From: Poronia punctata | Lineage: Eukaryota; Ascomycota; Sordariomycetes; Xylariales; Xylariaceae | DNA length: 36,575 bases | Assembly (NCBI GenBank): GCA_022579005.1 | Contig: MU401767.1 | Coordinates: 1-36,575 of the forward strand | Reading direction: 5' to 3' | Part shown: piece after piece, positions 11,472 to 25,300 of the stretch | How positions within the stretch are numbered: the stretch's first letter is position 1 | Layout of the letters: each line of letters begins with the position of its first letter | Translations under genes and position numbers: made by a program | Notes under the pieces: generated by a model | The model's database searches: none | The model's input: only the letters and a program-made list of their open reading frames with translations | Told to the model about the DNA's origin: nothing

Positions 11472-13225
11472 TTCTTTTACTATATTTTTTAAAAAATAAA
11501 GTTTAAATACTTTTTATTAAAAAGTAAGCAGTTAATTTTATTATTGCTAATATTTTTGCTATTTAAAAATCTTTATAGTTTTATATAGCTTAGCAATAAG
11601 TTAATATGCTTAAAGTATACTTGCTAAATACTTATAAGCGCAAATAAAAGTTTTTAAAAATAAATAAAAGCTAAAAGCTTTTATAAAGCTAGCTTTTTAA
11701 ATATTATAATTTAGTTTTTTATAGCGCAACAAGTAATAAATTAAATATATAAAGTAAATAATAATACTAAGCAAACTAAAAATAAAAAAGTAAAAATAAA
11801 AGTTCTTTTTTAAAAAAAAAGTATAAGTATAAAAATAAATTAAAAAAATAAAGTAAGTTTATAAGCTATTTTTTATAAGTATAGTATATTATAAGCAAGT
11901 AAATTATAGTATATATTTTTTTTAGGTTTTTTTTATAATAAATTAAAATAAAGAAACTTAATATAATTTGCTTTATTAAGTGCTTAAAGTTATAAGTATA
12001 AATTATTATAATGTACTTATAATTTTTAAGTATTTTCTTATTAAATTAAATAATTTTTATAAAGCTAGCTTATTAGTAGCAACTTAAAGTTATATATTAT
12101 TTATAATTTATTAAGCTAATATAAGTTTTTATTAAAAAAGCAGTAGAAAAAGTATTAAAGAGCTATTTTTTCTTTTTTTACTTTTTTGCTTTTTTTTAAG
12201 TTTTTAAATATTTTTTATTACTTTATTATTTTAAAGTTAACGCTATGCTTTACTATAAATACTTTAAAACATAAAAAACAAATAAAAGCAATACTAATAT
12301 AAACTATATAATTAGCAAAAACTTTAATATTAATATTGCTTATAAAAAGTAATTATTAAGCTTAGCTAAAAAAATAAGCAAAGCTTAGCTAATTATAAAA
12401 AAGAATAAAAAAACTAGTTTTAGTTTTAAATAGTAAAATATAAAAGTATTATATTAATTTTTTATTAATTAAGTAAGCGCTAATATATTAAAAATGCTTA
12501 AAGCTTTAAAAATTAAAGTTATTAGCAGTATTGCTTAAAAGCATTATGTTTGCTAGCTAGTTTACTTAATTTTTTATATTACTAGTAGTGCTTTAAAATA
12601 TATTATTAAGCTTATAAAAGCTTTAGTAAAAAAAGAAAACTTTAATTTAAAGCTTATTTATATTAAAAGTAAAAATAGTAAACTATAAAGTAAATATTTT
12701 ATATATTTATTATAAAACTAGCGTTAATATAAAGCGCTTTTAATTTAATAAATAAGCTGCTTAAACGTTATTTTTTATATACGCTATAAAAAGCGTTTTT
12801 TTAAATTAAATATAAATACTTACTTAGGCATATAGCTATTTATTAAGTATGTTTTTAATTTAAAACTTTAAAATAGTTTTTATAGTAACTATGCGTTTAT
12901 AGTTTAAAGCATATTTTATACTTTTTATAATATAACTAATTTACTTTTTAAAATTTAGCAACTTATAACATTTAATTTAACTAAAAGTTTTATATTTATT
13001 ATTAACTTTAAAGTATATAAGCTAATATTTATATTGTTGCTAAAAAAGCTTATATAATTAACTTATAAACGGTTTACTAAATAAAGCTTTAAAAAAATAT
13101 TTTAGTAACTATATATAAAATAAAATAAAAAAAAGGTAAAAAAGTAAAACAAATATTTAAAAAAACTAGGTATTGCCTTAATTTATATAAAAAATAAAAT
13201 AAAAACATTTGTTTTAAAATATTAA
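11472..13225. other. RIP-degraded AT-rich DNA, no gene
   Basis: Stop-dense A/T sequence leading up to the LTR element. No reading frame, RNA gene or repeat pair was recognised. Words with TTTTCTTTTT near 12,166-12,200 are simple pyrimidine-rich runs. Confidence 0.65.
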
Positions 13226-13230
13226 ATAAA

Positions 13231-13570
13231 TGTTAAAATCCCTTTTAATACCCTTTTACTAGTTAACTACATTAGCTATATTAATATAAACTATATTGTA
13301 TTTTTTAATAAGAGTAGATATTAAAAAAAGTAAATATATACGCGTAAGCTAATTATAAGTGCATACTTACTATGTACTTTAGTTATAAAAAGTACGCTAC
13401 CTTTATATACTTAGTATATAGTAAGTCTAAGTAGCCTTTATATTATAAGCTATTTAAACCTAGCTATAAGTAGTCTTTTTAACTTTTTTTCTTTTTTAAT
13501 TAATTAAGTTTAATATAGTATTATAAATAATAATATATTATAATTATATTTATTTTTAGCTAGACTAATA
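13231..13570 (+). repeat. 5' LTR of the 13.2-19.3 kb element
   Basis: It begins TGTTAAAATCCC and ends CTAGACTAATA, where the 3' copy ends CTAAACTAACA, so the terminal CA has become TA. A TATA-like box TATAAAA lies at 13,384-13,390, and a 9-bp inverted repeat (ACTTACTAT 13,365-13,373 with ATAGTAAGT 13,418-13,426) surrounds it. Relative to the 3' LTR, the first (outer) part keeps more C and G, while the part nearer the interior has lost nearly all of it. Confidence 0.92.
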
Positions 13571-15322
13571 CTAATTAGTAGTTAAATTAGTAACTATAAA
13601 AAAGCAAAGTTTAAAAATAAAAACTACTAATATATTTATTTTTTATTTAATTTAAAGTTATATTAGCTTTATATTGCTTTTAAAAAATACTAAATTAAAT
13701 AAGTGCAAAATAAAAAATTTAACTTAAATTAATTATATAACTACTTAAAAAAAATTAAATAAGCAAAAAAAGCTACGCTAAATTATAGTAAGCGTTTTAT
13801 AAGTTATATACTAATAAAATACAAAATAGTAAGCATTTTTATTACCTCTTTTTTAACCTTATGCTAATTTAAAAACTAATTAGCACTAATTTACTATAGT
13901 ATTAACTTTATATAGCCTTAGCCTTTTTTTAAAAAAACTAAAAAATTAAATTTAATAAAAAGCTTTGCGTATATAATAAGCAAGATTATATTGCCTTTAT
14001 AACGCTTAAAATAAAAACTTTAATTAAATTTAAATTTTTAAAAAAACAAAAATAGCACCTTATTTTTTAAAAAAGTATATTATTTTTAACTATTAAAATA
14101 TTAAAGATTTTAACTTTAAAATGCTAGTAAAAAATAAAGTAAATATATATATTTTATTTAAAATAACTAAGTATATATATATTAACTTTAATAGTAAAAA
14201 AGAATTTTAAGCTTTTTAATAAGATTTTAAGTACTAAATATAAAAAAACTTTTACTTTATTATATATATAGTTTAATATTTATTACTACTAGTACTAAAC
14301 TAAAAAAGTATTAATAATAGCGCAATTAAAAGTTAAGCTACTATTAGTAATTAATTATTAGTAATTATATATAGCAATATAATAATTAAAAAACTTTAAT
14401 ACTTTTTGCATATATTTTTATATAAAAGTAAAAAGCTTAGCATAACTTTTTTATTTACTTTTAAAAATAAAAAATATATATATTAAAATATATTTAATTT
14501 AAAAGCATATTGTAAAATATTAGCACTTAAACTAAAAATGCAAGCACTAGCACTTTAAGCTTTTTAAACTACTTTTATATTTACTTTTATATATACTTTT
14601 TAACTTATAATTAAGTAATTAGCGCTTTAATAGCAACTTACTTTTACTTTTGCTATTAAATTTAAAAACTTTTTATTATTGTTTTTAAATTTTTATAAAT
14701 TTAATTATATTTTACTTTATTAACTACTTTTAATACGTTTAATAAACAATATTTTTTTATACTAAATAAAATTATTATATTTATAAAAATATAAAAAAAA
14801 AACTGCAACTATATAAAAAAGCTTTATAACTTATTATATAATAAATTATAAATATTTATTAATATATGCTTTTAAATTAAAATATTTAAAAACTAATATT
14901 AAGCTATATTTTTTATAATCTTAAATAATTACGCTAAGCAATACTTTATTTAGCAAATAGGTTTAAATAAAACTTAGTAAAAAATATATTTTAAGTTAAA
15001 TTTATATTTTAACAACATTATAAATTAGTTTTAATACTTTATTAACTAAATAATAATTATATATTAAAATATTTATAACTAAAATTTAAAAAAAACTTTT
15101 ATAAAAGCTTTTAACTTTATAATTAATAAGATTATAAAAGCTTAGCAAGCACTTAGTATTATATATTAAAATAAAATTTACTTAGTAATAAATATAGTAT
15201 GCGTATATAAAAGTGTTTTTAAGTTTAATATAGCATTTACTTATTAAAAGCTAATGTTTAAAGATTTATTTTTTAACTTTTAAGCATATTTATAAGTAGT
15301 AAATAATAATAAAAGCAGTACT

Positions 15323-15568
15323 ATGTTTTATATAAATTATAAATATAATAATTATAGTTATAATAAAAATACTTTAATACTATATTGCTTTTATTTTAAA
15401 CTTAAGTTAAATATATTAAAAATAAAGTTTAAGTACTTTATATATAATAAAAAAAGCTATAAATTAATAAACTATTTAATAAATAAACGTTATAAGTTAA
15501 AGCAACAATATTTTATTACTTTTAAAATAATTAACAAATATAAGCTAAATATTAAAAAAAAAATCTAG
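15323..15568 (+). pseudogene. 81-codon fragment in the LTR interior, integrase-end-like
   Basis: This is the longest stop-free plus-strand stretch in the window. Composition is dominated by Lys, Asn, Tyr and Ile, as any A/T-rich frame would be, so openness alone proves little. The run FIYNKKSYKL near the middle, followed after about ten residues by basic and then hydrophobic residues, recalls the integrase C-terminal signature of Copia elements (hydrophobic-GY, Ser/Gly-Tyr-Arg-Leu, then an SRDV-like strand). It is not a functional protein: neighbouring sequence in the same frame is full of stops, and the initiating ATG is internal to the element. Chance resemblance is possible. Confidence 0.3.
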
Positions 15569-17188
15569 TATTTAATAAAAGCAAAAAGTATTTTTAAACT
15601 TATTTTTAATTTAAATATAAAATAAAATAATATTAATAAAAAAATAGCAAAAAAGTTTACTTAGTTTTTAATAAACGCTGCTTATATATATTATATTATA
15701 AGCAAAATTATATAGCAAACTAAAGCTAAAACCTTATTAAACTAATTTATTTTAAAAAATTTATATTAAATAAAATACTAAAGTAAATTATAAAATATAA
15801 ATGCTTTTAACTACTTAACTATTAAAAAAGCCCACTTAAAAGCATATTTATATTTTAATTTAAAAGTAAATATAGTATAAAAACTAAGCAAAGTTTATAT
15901 TAAGTTTAGTAGTAGTAATATTATTAAAAGTATTAGTATAATTTAAATATAAAACCTTTTTAATATAATAATATATTATATTTTAAATATACTTACTTTT
16001 TTTATTTTTGCTATATAATACTAACTATATTAATGCTTATTTTAATAATATTAAAAATATTATTATTTAAAGCAATAGTAATATAATACTAGTTATTTAT
16101 AAATAAAATATTTATTTTTTAATATATACTTTTATAAAGCTATTATATACTTTATTAAAACTAAATTATGCTAGCTTTATAAATAATTTAAGCACTTTTA
16201 AGCAGCAAAACTAAAGTAAATATTAATTGCTATAAGTTATAAAGTTAATTATTTTATTTTAAAAAAAATTTAAAAATTTTGCTACTATTGCTAAATATAT
16301 AGCTTAGCACTAAAACGCTTTAAATTTACTTTAAAAAATAATTATATATTTAATTATAAAGTTATTATTAACGTTATTTAAATTAATAAAAAACAAGTTT
16401 TTTACATTATTAATTTAGCTATGTTATTTTAAGCTATAACTTTTATTTAATTAATAAAAGCGTATAAAATATAAAATATACTTTATAAGTACTAAATTAA
16501 CGTTTACTAAAAACTACTTAATTATATAATTTATAACCTTAGTACTAACTTTGCTTTAAAAAAGCTTTATACTAGTACTAAAATTATAAAAATTATTTAT
16601 AAAAAAATGCTTATTAAAACATATTAAGCATTTAGCAAAATTAAACGCGTATTTTTTTTTATATTACGTTTTTAATATTATTAAAAAAAATTAGTTACTA
16701 AAATAATAATAAATTAATTTTGCAAATAGCTATAAAAGCATTAAATAATATAATAGGCTTTAATAAACTAGTTTTTACTTTATTAATATTTAAAACCTAC
16801 TTATAAATTAATTATAATTTACTACTATTATTTAAAATTATTTAGCGCGCAAAAGCAATTTAAAAAGCTATAAAAGCTATTTAAATTAAAAAAGTAAAAG
16901 TAAATATATTTTATATGCTTTATACTTAAAATAGCTTTAATTTACTTTTTATTTTTACTTTTTTTTTATAAAGTAAAGTTTTTATTTAGTAAAAAAAGCA
17001 AAAATAAAATACTTTATTTAAAGTTTATATAATTAAAAGCAAAAATATTATTATTAAAATAGTTAATAAACTAATAAAGCTTTATTATATTAAAGTAAAG
17101 CCTTATTAACGCGCTATTAAATTGTTAGCAAACTTAAACTAAACTAATAATAAAGCAAGTATAAATTAAAATGTACTAAAAGTAAAAA

Positions 17189-17229
17189 ACTTTTAACTTT
17201 TAACTACTTTTAACTTTTAACTACTTTAG
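17189..17229. repeat. 17-bp tandem repeat, about 2.4 copies
   Basis: The unit ACTTTTAACTTTTAACT occurs at 17,189-17,205 and 17,206-17,222 without a difference, followed by a partial third copy. It lies in the interior of the LTR element. The identical units suggest slippage after or despite RIP. Confidence 0.85.
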
Positions 17230-19005
17230 TAATTGTTTATTACTTTTATAAAAAATTATAAAAAAATATAATTACTATATTTTAATACTTTTTAATAATA
17301 TAATTTATATATGTTATAATATTAAAAACGTATTTAAACGCAAAAAAGAAAGCAAATTTTTAATTATATTTAAAGCTACGTAATAAAAGCGTTATTACTA
17401 TACTTAGTTTACTTTTTAAAAAGTTTAATACTTTAAAACTTAATATTTTTTTAAGCATTAAAGTATTTAAGTTTGTTTAATTTAACTTTAAAAAGCACTT
17501 AAATATTAAGCTATTTTTTTTTATATAGTATATAAAATTAAAAGCAAATTAACTTAGCTTTATAAAAAATTGTAACTTATAGTTTAAAATTATAATAATA
17601 ATAAAAAAAAACAGTTTTATATTAAGCTTTTACTATTTAATAAATAAGTTAATAAGTTATTTTTACTTTTAGCTTATTTTTAATTTAAAACTATAATGCT
17701 TATAGTAAGCTAAAAAATATTATATAAGGATATATATAAGTAAAAAACTACTTTTTTAAATAATTTATATACGTTTACTAATTAAACTTAAAAAAAAATA
17801 TTTTAAAAGTATTATTTTTTAATTACTTTGCTTTTTTTATAGTTTAGCTAAATTAAGTTTATACTAGTTTTAAACTTATTATAAATACTACTAAAATTAA
17901 CTTAGTATAATAACTTTAACTTATAATTTTTACTTTTTATTTATAAAAAGCAAATATAATAAATTTAATATTATTGCGCTATAAATAAATAATACTTTAT
18001 TATTTGCTATACTTACGTTTTTAATTAAAAAAAACTAAATTTTTTAAAGCTAAATTTAAAGCAAAACTAAAGTAATACTTAAGCAAAAAATAAGTAATTA
18101 AGTTTAATAGTATAAAAATTACTTTTTAAAATAATAATATAATTTTTATATAAAAAAAATAAGCAAAAGATCTAGTTTAAATTAACTTTAATTTGCTAAA
18201 TACTTTTTAATAATATATTAGCTAAAAAGTATATAGTATATATATTAGCAATATTTATTAACTTAAAGCTATATTTAACTTATTAATAACTATATAAGTT
18301 ATTTAACTTATTAAAAACAATATTTAAGCATTAAATAAGCAAATTAACTAGTAAATTAAAAATAAACACTATAAATTAACTTATATTTTATTAAACTTAT
18401 TAAAAGCAAAGCTATTTATTTTTATTAATAAATTATTTGCTAACAATACTAACTTAAGTTTTTAAATTAGTTTTATTATTATTTTTGCTAACAAATTAAT
18501 ATTAAATTATAAGCAAAACAAGTATAAAATTACTAGCAACATTATTTACTAAAACTTAAATAAGTATAAGCGCATTACTTAATTAATTTTTGCTAGCAAA
18601 CTATATAGTATAGTTAATAAAGTAAACAATACTATTGCTTTACGTACTACTTTTTACTTAATTACTAAAGTATCTAAATTACTTTTAATTTTTTTAATAC
18701 TTTATACTAATTTTAAGTTGCTTTATTAATGCTTTATAAAGCTTAAAAGTATAAGTAAAAAATAATTTATAATTAACGTTATATTGCTATAAAAATCTTA
18801 TAAGTATAAAAGAATTATAAAAATATATTAAATTAATAAAAAAAATAACTTTGCAAATTTATTTATAAAAAAAGCTTTTAATTTAATACTTAAGTCCTTT
18901 ATTATAATAAATTAAATATAAATATATATTAAAGCAATAGTAAGTTGCTTAAAAGTTAATAATAATAAAAAAAAGAAATAAAAATATAGTTAAAAAAATA
19001 GTAAG

Positions 19006-19344
19006 CATTAAAATCCTTTTTAATACCTTTTTACTAGTTAACTATATTAGCTATATTAATATAAACTATATTATATTCTTTAATAAAAATAAATATTAAA
19101 AAAATAAATATATATATATAAGCTAATTATAAGTGCATACTTGCTACGTACTTTAGTTATAAAAAGTACGCTACCTTTATATACTTAGTACGTAGTAGGT
19201 CTAAGTAGCCCTTATATTGCAGGCTATTTAAACCTAGCTATAAGTAGTCCTTTTAACTTTTCTTCTTTTTTAATTAATCAAGTTTAACATAGTACTATAA
19301 GTAGTAACGTATTATAATCACATTTATCCCTAGCTAAACTAACA
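19006..19344 (+). repeat. 3' LTR of the 13.2-19.3 kb element
   Basis: It aligns over its full length to the 5' LTR with one single-base indel. Its first bases are CATTA where the 5' copy has TGTTA, and it ends with an intact TAACA. A TATA-like box lies at 19,158-19,164. CTACGTAC (19,144-19,151) and GTACGTAG (19,188-19,195) form a perfect inverted repeat around it. The outer half keeps many C and G bases lost in the 5' LTR, such as GTACGTAGTAGG and TTGCAGGC. Confidence 0.92.
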
Positions 19345-19349
19345 ATAAA

Positions 19350-22300
19350 AATATTAAAAAAAAACAATTAAAAGGAGCAAAGCATACTTTTTATTTTAGC
19401 TAATATAAAAAATAAAAAAGGTATTAATGCTATATTTTTTAAAAGTAAGTTATTAATTTTAATATATAAATAAATAAAAAATATTTAAAAATAATAAAAT
19501 TAAAAGAAAAATAGTAATAAGTATAAAAAAGAATATAAATAAAAAGCTTTTAAAAATAAAAAGCTAGTATAATGTTTATACTATAAAGTTATTTTAATTT
19601 TTTTTTAAAGTAGTATAAAACTAAATAGCTAAAAATAGAAATTTATTAAATAAATAGTGCTAGCTAAGTTTTTTTAAAAAAAGCGTGTTGTAAATAAAAA
19701 TATTTAATTAACTTTATATTATATTAAACTTATAAACGCTATTAATAGCTATTATGTTAATATTTATTAGTTTAAAAAAGCTATTAACGTAATTATAGTT
19801 TTTATAAAGATTTAAAGGAAAGTTATTATTTATTACTAAAGGTTTTAAATCTAGCTTATTAATAAGCTTATTTTTTAAAAAAATACTTTTAATAGTTTAA
19901 AAGTTTAAATTAAAGCTTTTTAATACTTAATATTTTTTATTATTTTTATAAAAACCTTAAAGTTGCTTTATAAAGTAGTAGCTATATAGCTACTATTTAT
20001 TTATTTTAGCAAGCTTATAGCGCGTATTATTTATAGCTTTAGTAATTTAGTATAGTTTATTTTATTAATATAAAAGCTTTTTATTATTATTTTTATTAAT
20101 TTTAAAAAAAGTATTAAATAAAAGTATAAAGTTATTAATATATATTTTAAGCTAGATTTTATAAGTATTTTATTAATTTTATTAGTTTGCGTAATTTTTT
20201 TATTTTAAAATAATAATTCTTTTTATATATTTAACGTTTTTTATATAATATTTTAGCTGCTTTATTTTTAATACTACTAAATTAGTATAATTAAAAACTA
20301 AATCTTATTATAATACTTACTATATTAATACAACGTTTTTAATTAATAAAATAAGTAAATATTTATAAACTAGTTTATATAAGCTATACTTATAATATTA
20401 AATAATAACGTTATTTATTAAAATAATAAAGCTTAAGTAATCTAGCTAGTTTTTTTTAATTTTATTAATTATTTTTATAAGCGTTATTTTAATTAAGCAA
20501 TGCTTACTTTTAATAAGGCCTTATACTTAAAAATAGTAAGCTAGTTTATAAGCTATATAATATTTAAAGTGCTTAGCTACTATAATAACTTTTTTTTAAA
20601 ATTTATTTTTATTATTATATTTAATATATAGTGCGCTATTATAATAGTATGCTATATATTTATAAAAAAACTTTATTATTAATTTAAAGTTTACTTATTA
20701 AAAAGCTTTAGCTTTAAAAAAGCTATTTATTTATATTATACTTTAATTAAAGTAAAAAAAGCTTTATAAAATAGTATAGTTTAAATATTAATAACTTATA
20801 AGTATAAAAAGCTAATAAAAACATTATACTAGTGCTATTTTTTAAGTAAGCTATTTTATAACTTTTAATAGTTAAAATAAAGCTTAATTACTAAGTAAAC
20901 ATTTTTAATAAAGTTAAGCTAATAATAAAGTTATAAAATTTGTTAAATTACTAAGTTAATTTTTTTATAATTAAAAGCTAAGTAAAATTTTTAAATAATT
21001 AACTTATATTTTTTAAAAAATTAATATATTACTTAAAAGTTAAATGCTAAGTTACTTATTTTTATAAAATACTATTATATATAAAGTGTTAATATATATA
21101 ATTTTTAAACCTTTTTTATTTACGTTTATTATTATAGCGTTTTAAAACAGTACTAGTAATAAAAAATTAAGCAAATCCTTTAACTTTTTTAAGTTTATTA
21201 AACTATAAGCTTTAATAGTAACTTAATAAGCTAAATTAAATAGCTAAAAATAAATAACTTATAATTAAATTTTAAAGCTTTATTTATATTTGCTTTTAAG
21301 TTAACTTAAACTATATTAATATTAATAAATATAGTACTAAGCTAAGTATTAATAAATTACTTTATATTACTTTTTTACTTATTATTATTATTATTAATAA
21401 GCTTTTAAAGTTGCTAAAATAAGCAATTTATAACTATATGCTTTTTTTTAGAATATAGTAAAGCTTAAAGTTTATATTTTAATATATAAAATCTACTAAG
21501 TAAAAGCTATATTTAAAAAAAGTAAAAAACTTATTATTTAGCTAAATAATTAAAACTTTTATATTAATTTTTAAAATAAATTATATACTATAAAAGTGGT
21601 TTTATAAGCGCTTTAATAACTTAATAATATTAAAAGCTTTTTTTTATAGCGTTATAATTTAACTTAAAGCTTTTTTAATATTTTAACTTATATTAAACTA
21701 GTTTAATTCTCTTATTTACTTTTAAGCTAAAATATATTTTTATTTAATTTTAAAAGTATTAATTTAAAAGTAAGTTTGTTTATTTTTATAGTTAATAATA
21801 ACTAAAAGCAGTGCGTTAATTAAAGCAAGCTTTAATTAATTTAAAAATTACTATTACTTACTTTTTTAAATAAAAGTTATATTTTTTTAATAAAAAAGTA
21901 GTAAAAAGTATATAAATTTAAAAGTAGTTTTTAATTTATATTTTATAATAAATAATAACTTTAAAAAAAGCTTTAATATATATAATGTTTTTATATATAA
22001 GCTATTTTTTAATTTTAAACACCTTTATATTAATAGGCTTTTTTATATATTTTATATATAAACTTAATAATTTTTATAAATTAGTAATACTACTTCCTTT
22101 TTATAGCATTTAAAATAAAACTAGCTAGTTTTAAGTTAAAAACTATAGCGCTAATATTTTTTAAATACTTTAAAATAAATTTTTTATTTTTAAAAGCAAC
22201 TTTTTAATTATTATAATATAATATAAAGCTTTTAACTTTTTATATTATTAAAAAAGGTTTGCATTTTTAAAAGGCAATGTTAAAAAAAACTTATATAATA

Positions 22301-25300
22301 ATATATAAAAACTAAGTAATAAAGTTTATATAAGTTTATAGTAAAGTTATTATTTAAAGCAACCTAAATAAAGTATTAAATATAGTTAAAGTATAGCTAT
22401 AAATAAAAAAGTTAATTTAATTATAGCTAAAAGATAAGTTGCTAATTAATATAATAATATATATAGCAAATTCTTTTATAAACTTATTATAACTTTATAA
22501 TATAACTATATTTTAAATAATAATAGTATTAAGCTTAGTAGCTAAGTTAATAAAGCATAGGCCTTTTTTAAGCTTTTTAATTATAAACTATATATTATAA
22601 TATAGTAAGCTTGCTTTTTTTAAAACCTTGTTTTTAAAACATATTTATTAAACTTTAATAACTTTATTTTTTAATAACATAGAAATTAAAATACTTTTAA
22701 CTTGCTATACTTTATAAAGCACTGCTTTAATTTTATATAGCAAAGTAATATTATTATTAGCGCATTTCTTTTACATTAATAAAGTTAGTTTTTTTTAAGC
22801 TTTAAAGTAGCTTTATAAGCTTTTTTTAGGTAAGTTATATTTTTTAAAAGTATTTTATAAATTAAAGCTAAATACTTTTATAAATACTTTTTTATTATAA
22901 TTAAGTTTTATTTTTAATATTTATAACTTGTTTTTTAATAGCTTTTTTTTAAATTATATATACTTAAAAAAGTTATTTTATTTAATAAAACATTATAAAA
23001 AAAATAAACTTTTTTAGCTTTGCTTTTATATATAGTAAAAATATTAAATAACTTAATTAAAGCACTTAGTTAATTTGCTTTTTTAATAGCAGCAATGCTA
23101 GCTTATTAAGCCTTATAATAAACTTTTTAAGTAGCATTATAAAGAATATTTATAAAAGCGTTATTATATAGTATAGCTTATATTGTTTTATTATTAGCTA
23201 AACTAATTAAAAATATATTAAAAAAGCTAAAATTAATACTATACTTATAACTAAATAATATAATGCTTTTAAAGTAAATAAAGCTAAAGTTAGCAATATT
23301 TAAAAGTAAGCTTTTTTTAATATTAAGCACTATATTAAAAGTATTTTTTAAAGCATGCTATAAAAAGCAGCGTTATAATTTATAACTAAAGTAGTATTTT
23401 AATTTTAGCAAAATAAGTTAAACTTGTTATTATTATTATTAGCTACTTTTTTAATAATTGCTTAATAAAGCCTTATTATATTATTTGCTAGCTTTAAAAA
23501 TAAGTAAATAGTAGCTAGTTTCTTAATATATTAACAACTTTAAATAATTATAGTAAAAATTAGTTTTTAATAAATACTACTAAAATTATAATTTTTATTT
23601 TTTTAAACTATATATTATATATAAAGTAATTATTTTAATAATATAAAAATATATTTATTTTAATAATAAAATTTATACTTAAAAGTAAAAAAAGTAAAAA
23701 ATATTATTTTAAAATAATATATAATAAAAGATTAATACTTTGCTTAATAAGCTATATTTTAATTTTAATAATTTTAATATAGCTAACTTTATTAGCATTA
23801 TTGCTATAGCTTTTTTAAGTAAAACTAGTTTACTAAACTAGCAAAGCATACTTTAAAACGTATATTTTAATAATAAAGCTAGCTTATATACTAATATTAA
23901 TAACTTTTATAATAAACTTACTTTGCTTTTTTATATTTATAATAATAATAATTTTAAAGCAAATTTAAACGTAGTTAATAACTATATATTATTTTAAAGC
24001 TATAAAAAATACTTAAAATAAAATTAGTTTTAAATTAAAGCTTTAAGCGCTTAGTTAAATATTATTTTATAAAACTTTAAAAGCAACTATTATAATATTA
24101 ATATAAAAATAGCTGCTTATATTAGTTGCTTATTATAATTTATTTTTAATAAGCTAAAATTTAGTTTATTAAACTAAGGCTATAAAGTAATTAGTTAATT
24201 TTAAAAGCGTAATTATATTAAGTTGTAAGCTAAGTAGCTTACTAAAGTTTATAGTATTAATTAAAACTTAACTTTTATTTTTTTAGCTAAACTAGTATTT
24301 AATATTTTTAAGTACTATATAAATAATTTTTTTACTTTTAACTATAATGTTTTAAATAATATAGCTAACTTAATAAATTAACATATTAGCGTAGCTTAAT
24401 ACTTTAAAAACTATATTTTTAAATATAATATTAACTTTTTTAAAAGCAACTTATTAACTTTAATATTTTATAACTATTAAGCTTTTATATAAATATTAAG
24501 CGCTTATTTTTTATTAGCTTTTTTACTTTTAAGTATATTTTTATAATAGTAAAAAGTAAATTAAATATTTTAACTTTTAAAATAACTAATTAAATATTTA
24601 ATTATAATAAAATATTTTTATTTTTTTAAGCAAAAACTTTTATAAGCTTTTAATAAAAGTAAACTTATATAAAAAATAGCTTATATTAGTTAATAATAAA
24701 CATTTAAATAGCTATTTTATTATTACTTTTTTTAACTTTTTTTATAAGTTTTATATTATTAAAGTTAAAAATAATAATATAAATAAAATTTTAAGTTTAG
24801 TTTATATAAACATAGCTTTTGCTTTTATATATAAATAAGTTATTATTTTAGCGCAAAGCTTTAATTATACTTATATTACTAGTATAAGTAAAAAGTTTAA
24901 TATTAATAACGTTTTTTATAGCTAAAGCGTTTTATTAATTTTAAGCATTAGCTACTTATACTAATTAAACATTTTTTATTTATATTTATTATACTGCTTT
25001 AAAAGCTATGTTTTATAAAATTAAATTATGCTTTTTAAGTTTATAATATACTAAAAAATAAAAGTTATAGTTATTAACTAAGTTATTTTTTTAAATATAG
25101 TATAATATTTTAATTTTAATACTTTTATATTTTTAGCTAAATATAATAATATTACTAAATAAAGTAATATATTAAATATGTTTAAGTAAGCGCTTTTTTT
25201 AAAATACTACTAACTATTAAAGTATATAATTTTATTTTTATTAAAATTATATGCTTTTAAATAATTTTATTATAAGTAAAAGTTTTTTAACTATATTTAA

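Larger units (their letters stand above)
13571..19005 (+). pseudogene. RIP-destroyed gag-pol interior, possibly Copia type
   Basis: This region should hold primer-binding site, gag, protease, integrase, reverse transcriptase, RNase H and polypurine tract. None is intact. Directly after the 5' LTR, 13,571-13,590 reads CTAATTAGTAGTTAAATTAG, which could be a mutated tRNA-primer site, but the tRNA cannot be named. The 81-codon open stretch at 15,323-15,568 contains FIYNKKSYKL, resembling the Copia integrase-end pattern of a GY(x)nSYRL(x)nP segment, at a plausible distance from the LTR. At 16,662-16,679 YYVFNI could be a ruined YVDDxx reverse-transcriptase box; the first Asp is missing, so this is weak. 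A purine-rich tract at about 18,960-18,987 lies near, not directly at, the 3' LTR. Copia is favoured over Gypsy only by this order and is uncertain. Confidence 0.45.
13226..19349 (+). mobile_element. full-length dead LTR retrotransposon with 5-bp target duplication
   Basis: Two direct repeats of 340 and 339 bp (13,231-13,570 and 19,006-19,344) enclose about 5.4 kb. The 5' copy begins TGTTA and the 3' copy ends TAACA, the classic TG...CA inverted termini. Both sides are flanked by ATAAA (13,226-13,230 and 19,345-19,349), a 5-bp target-site duplication typical of LTR retrotransposons, although such an A/T-rich pentamer could match by chance. Total length near 6.1 kb suits an autonomous element. 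Strand is assigned from the interior reading frame on the plus strand and is tentative. The interior has no intact gag or pol; RIP stops are everywhere. A Copia assignment is suggested only by a faint integrase-end-like pattern near 15,430-15,530. Confidence 0.9.

Noticed and set aside
16481..16513. LYKY-type residues as a Copia reverse-transcriptase LYG box
   Set aside because: It lies in a different frame from the candidate box at 16,662 and in such A/T-rich DNA Leu-Tyr-Lys strings are common by chance.
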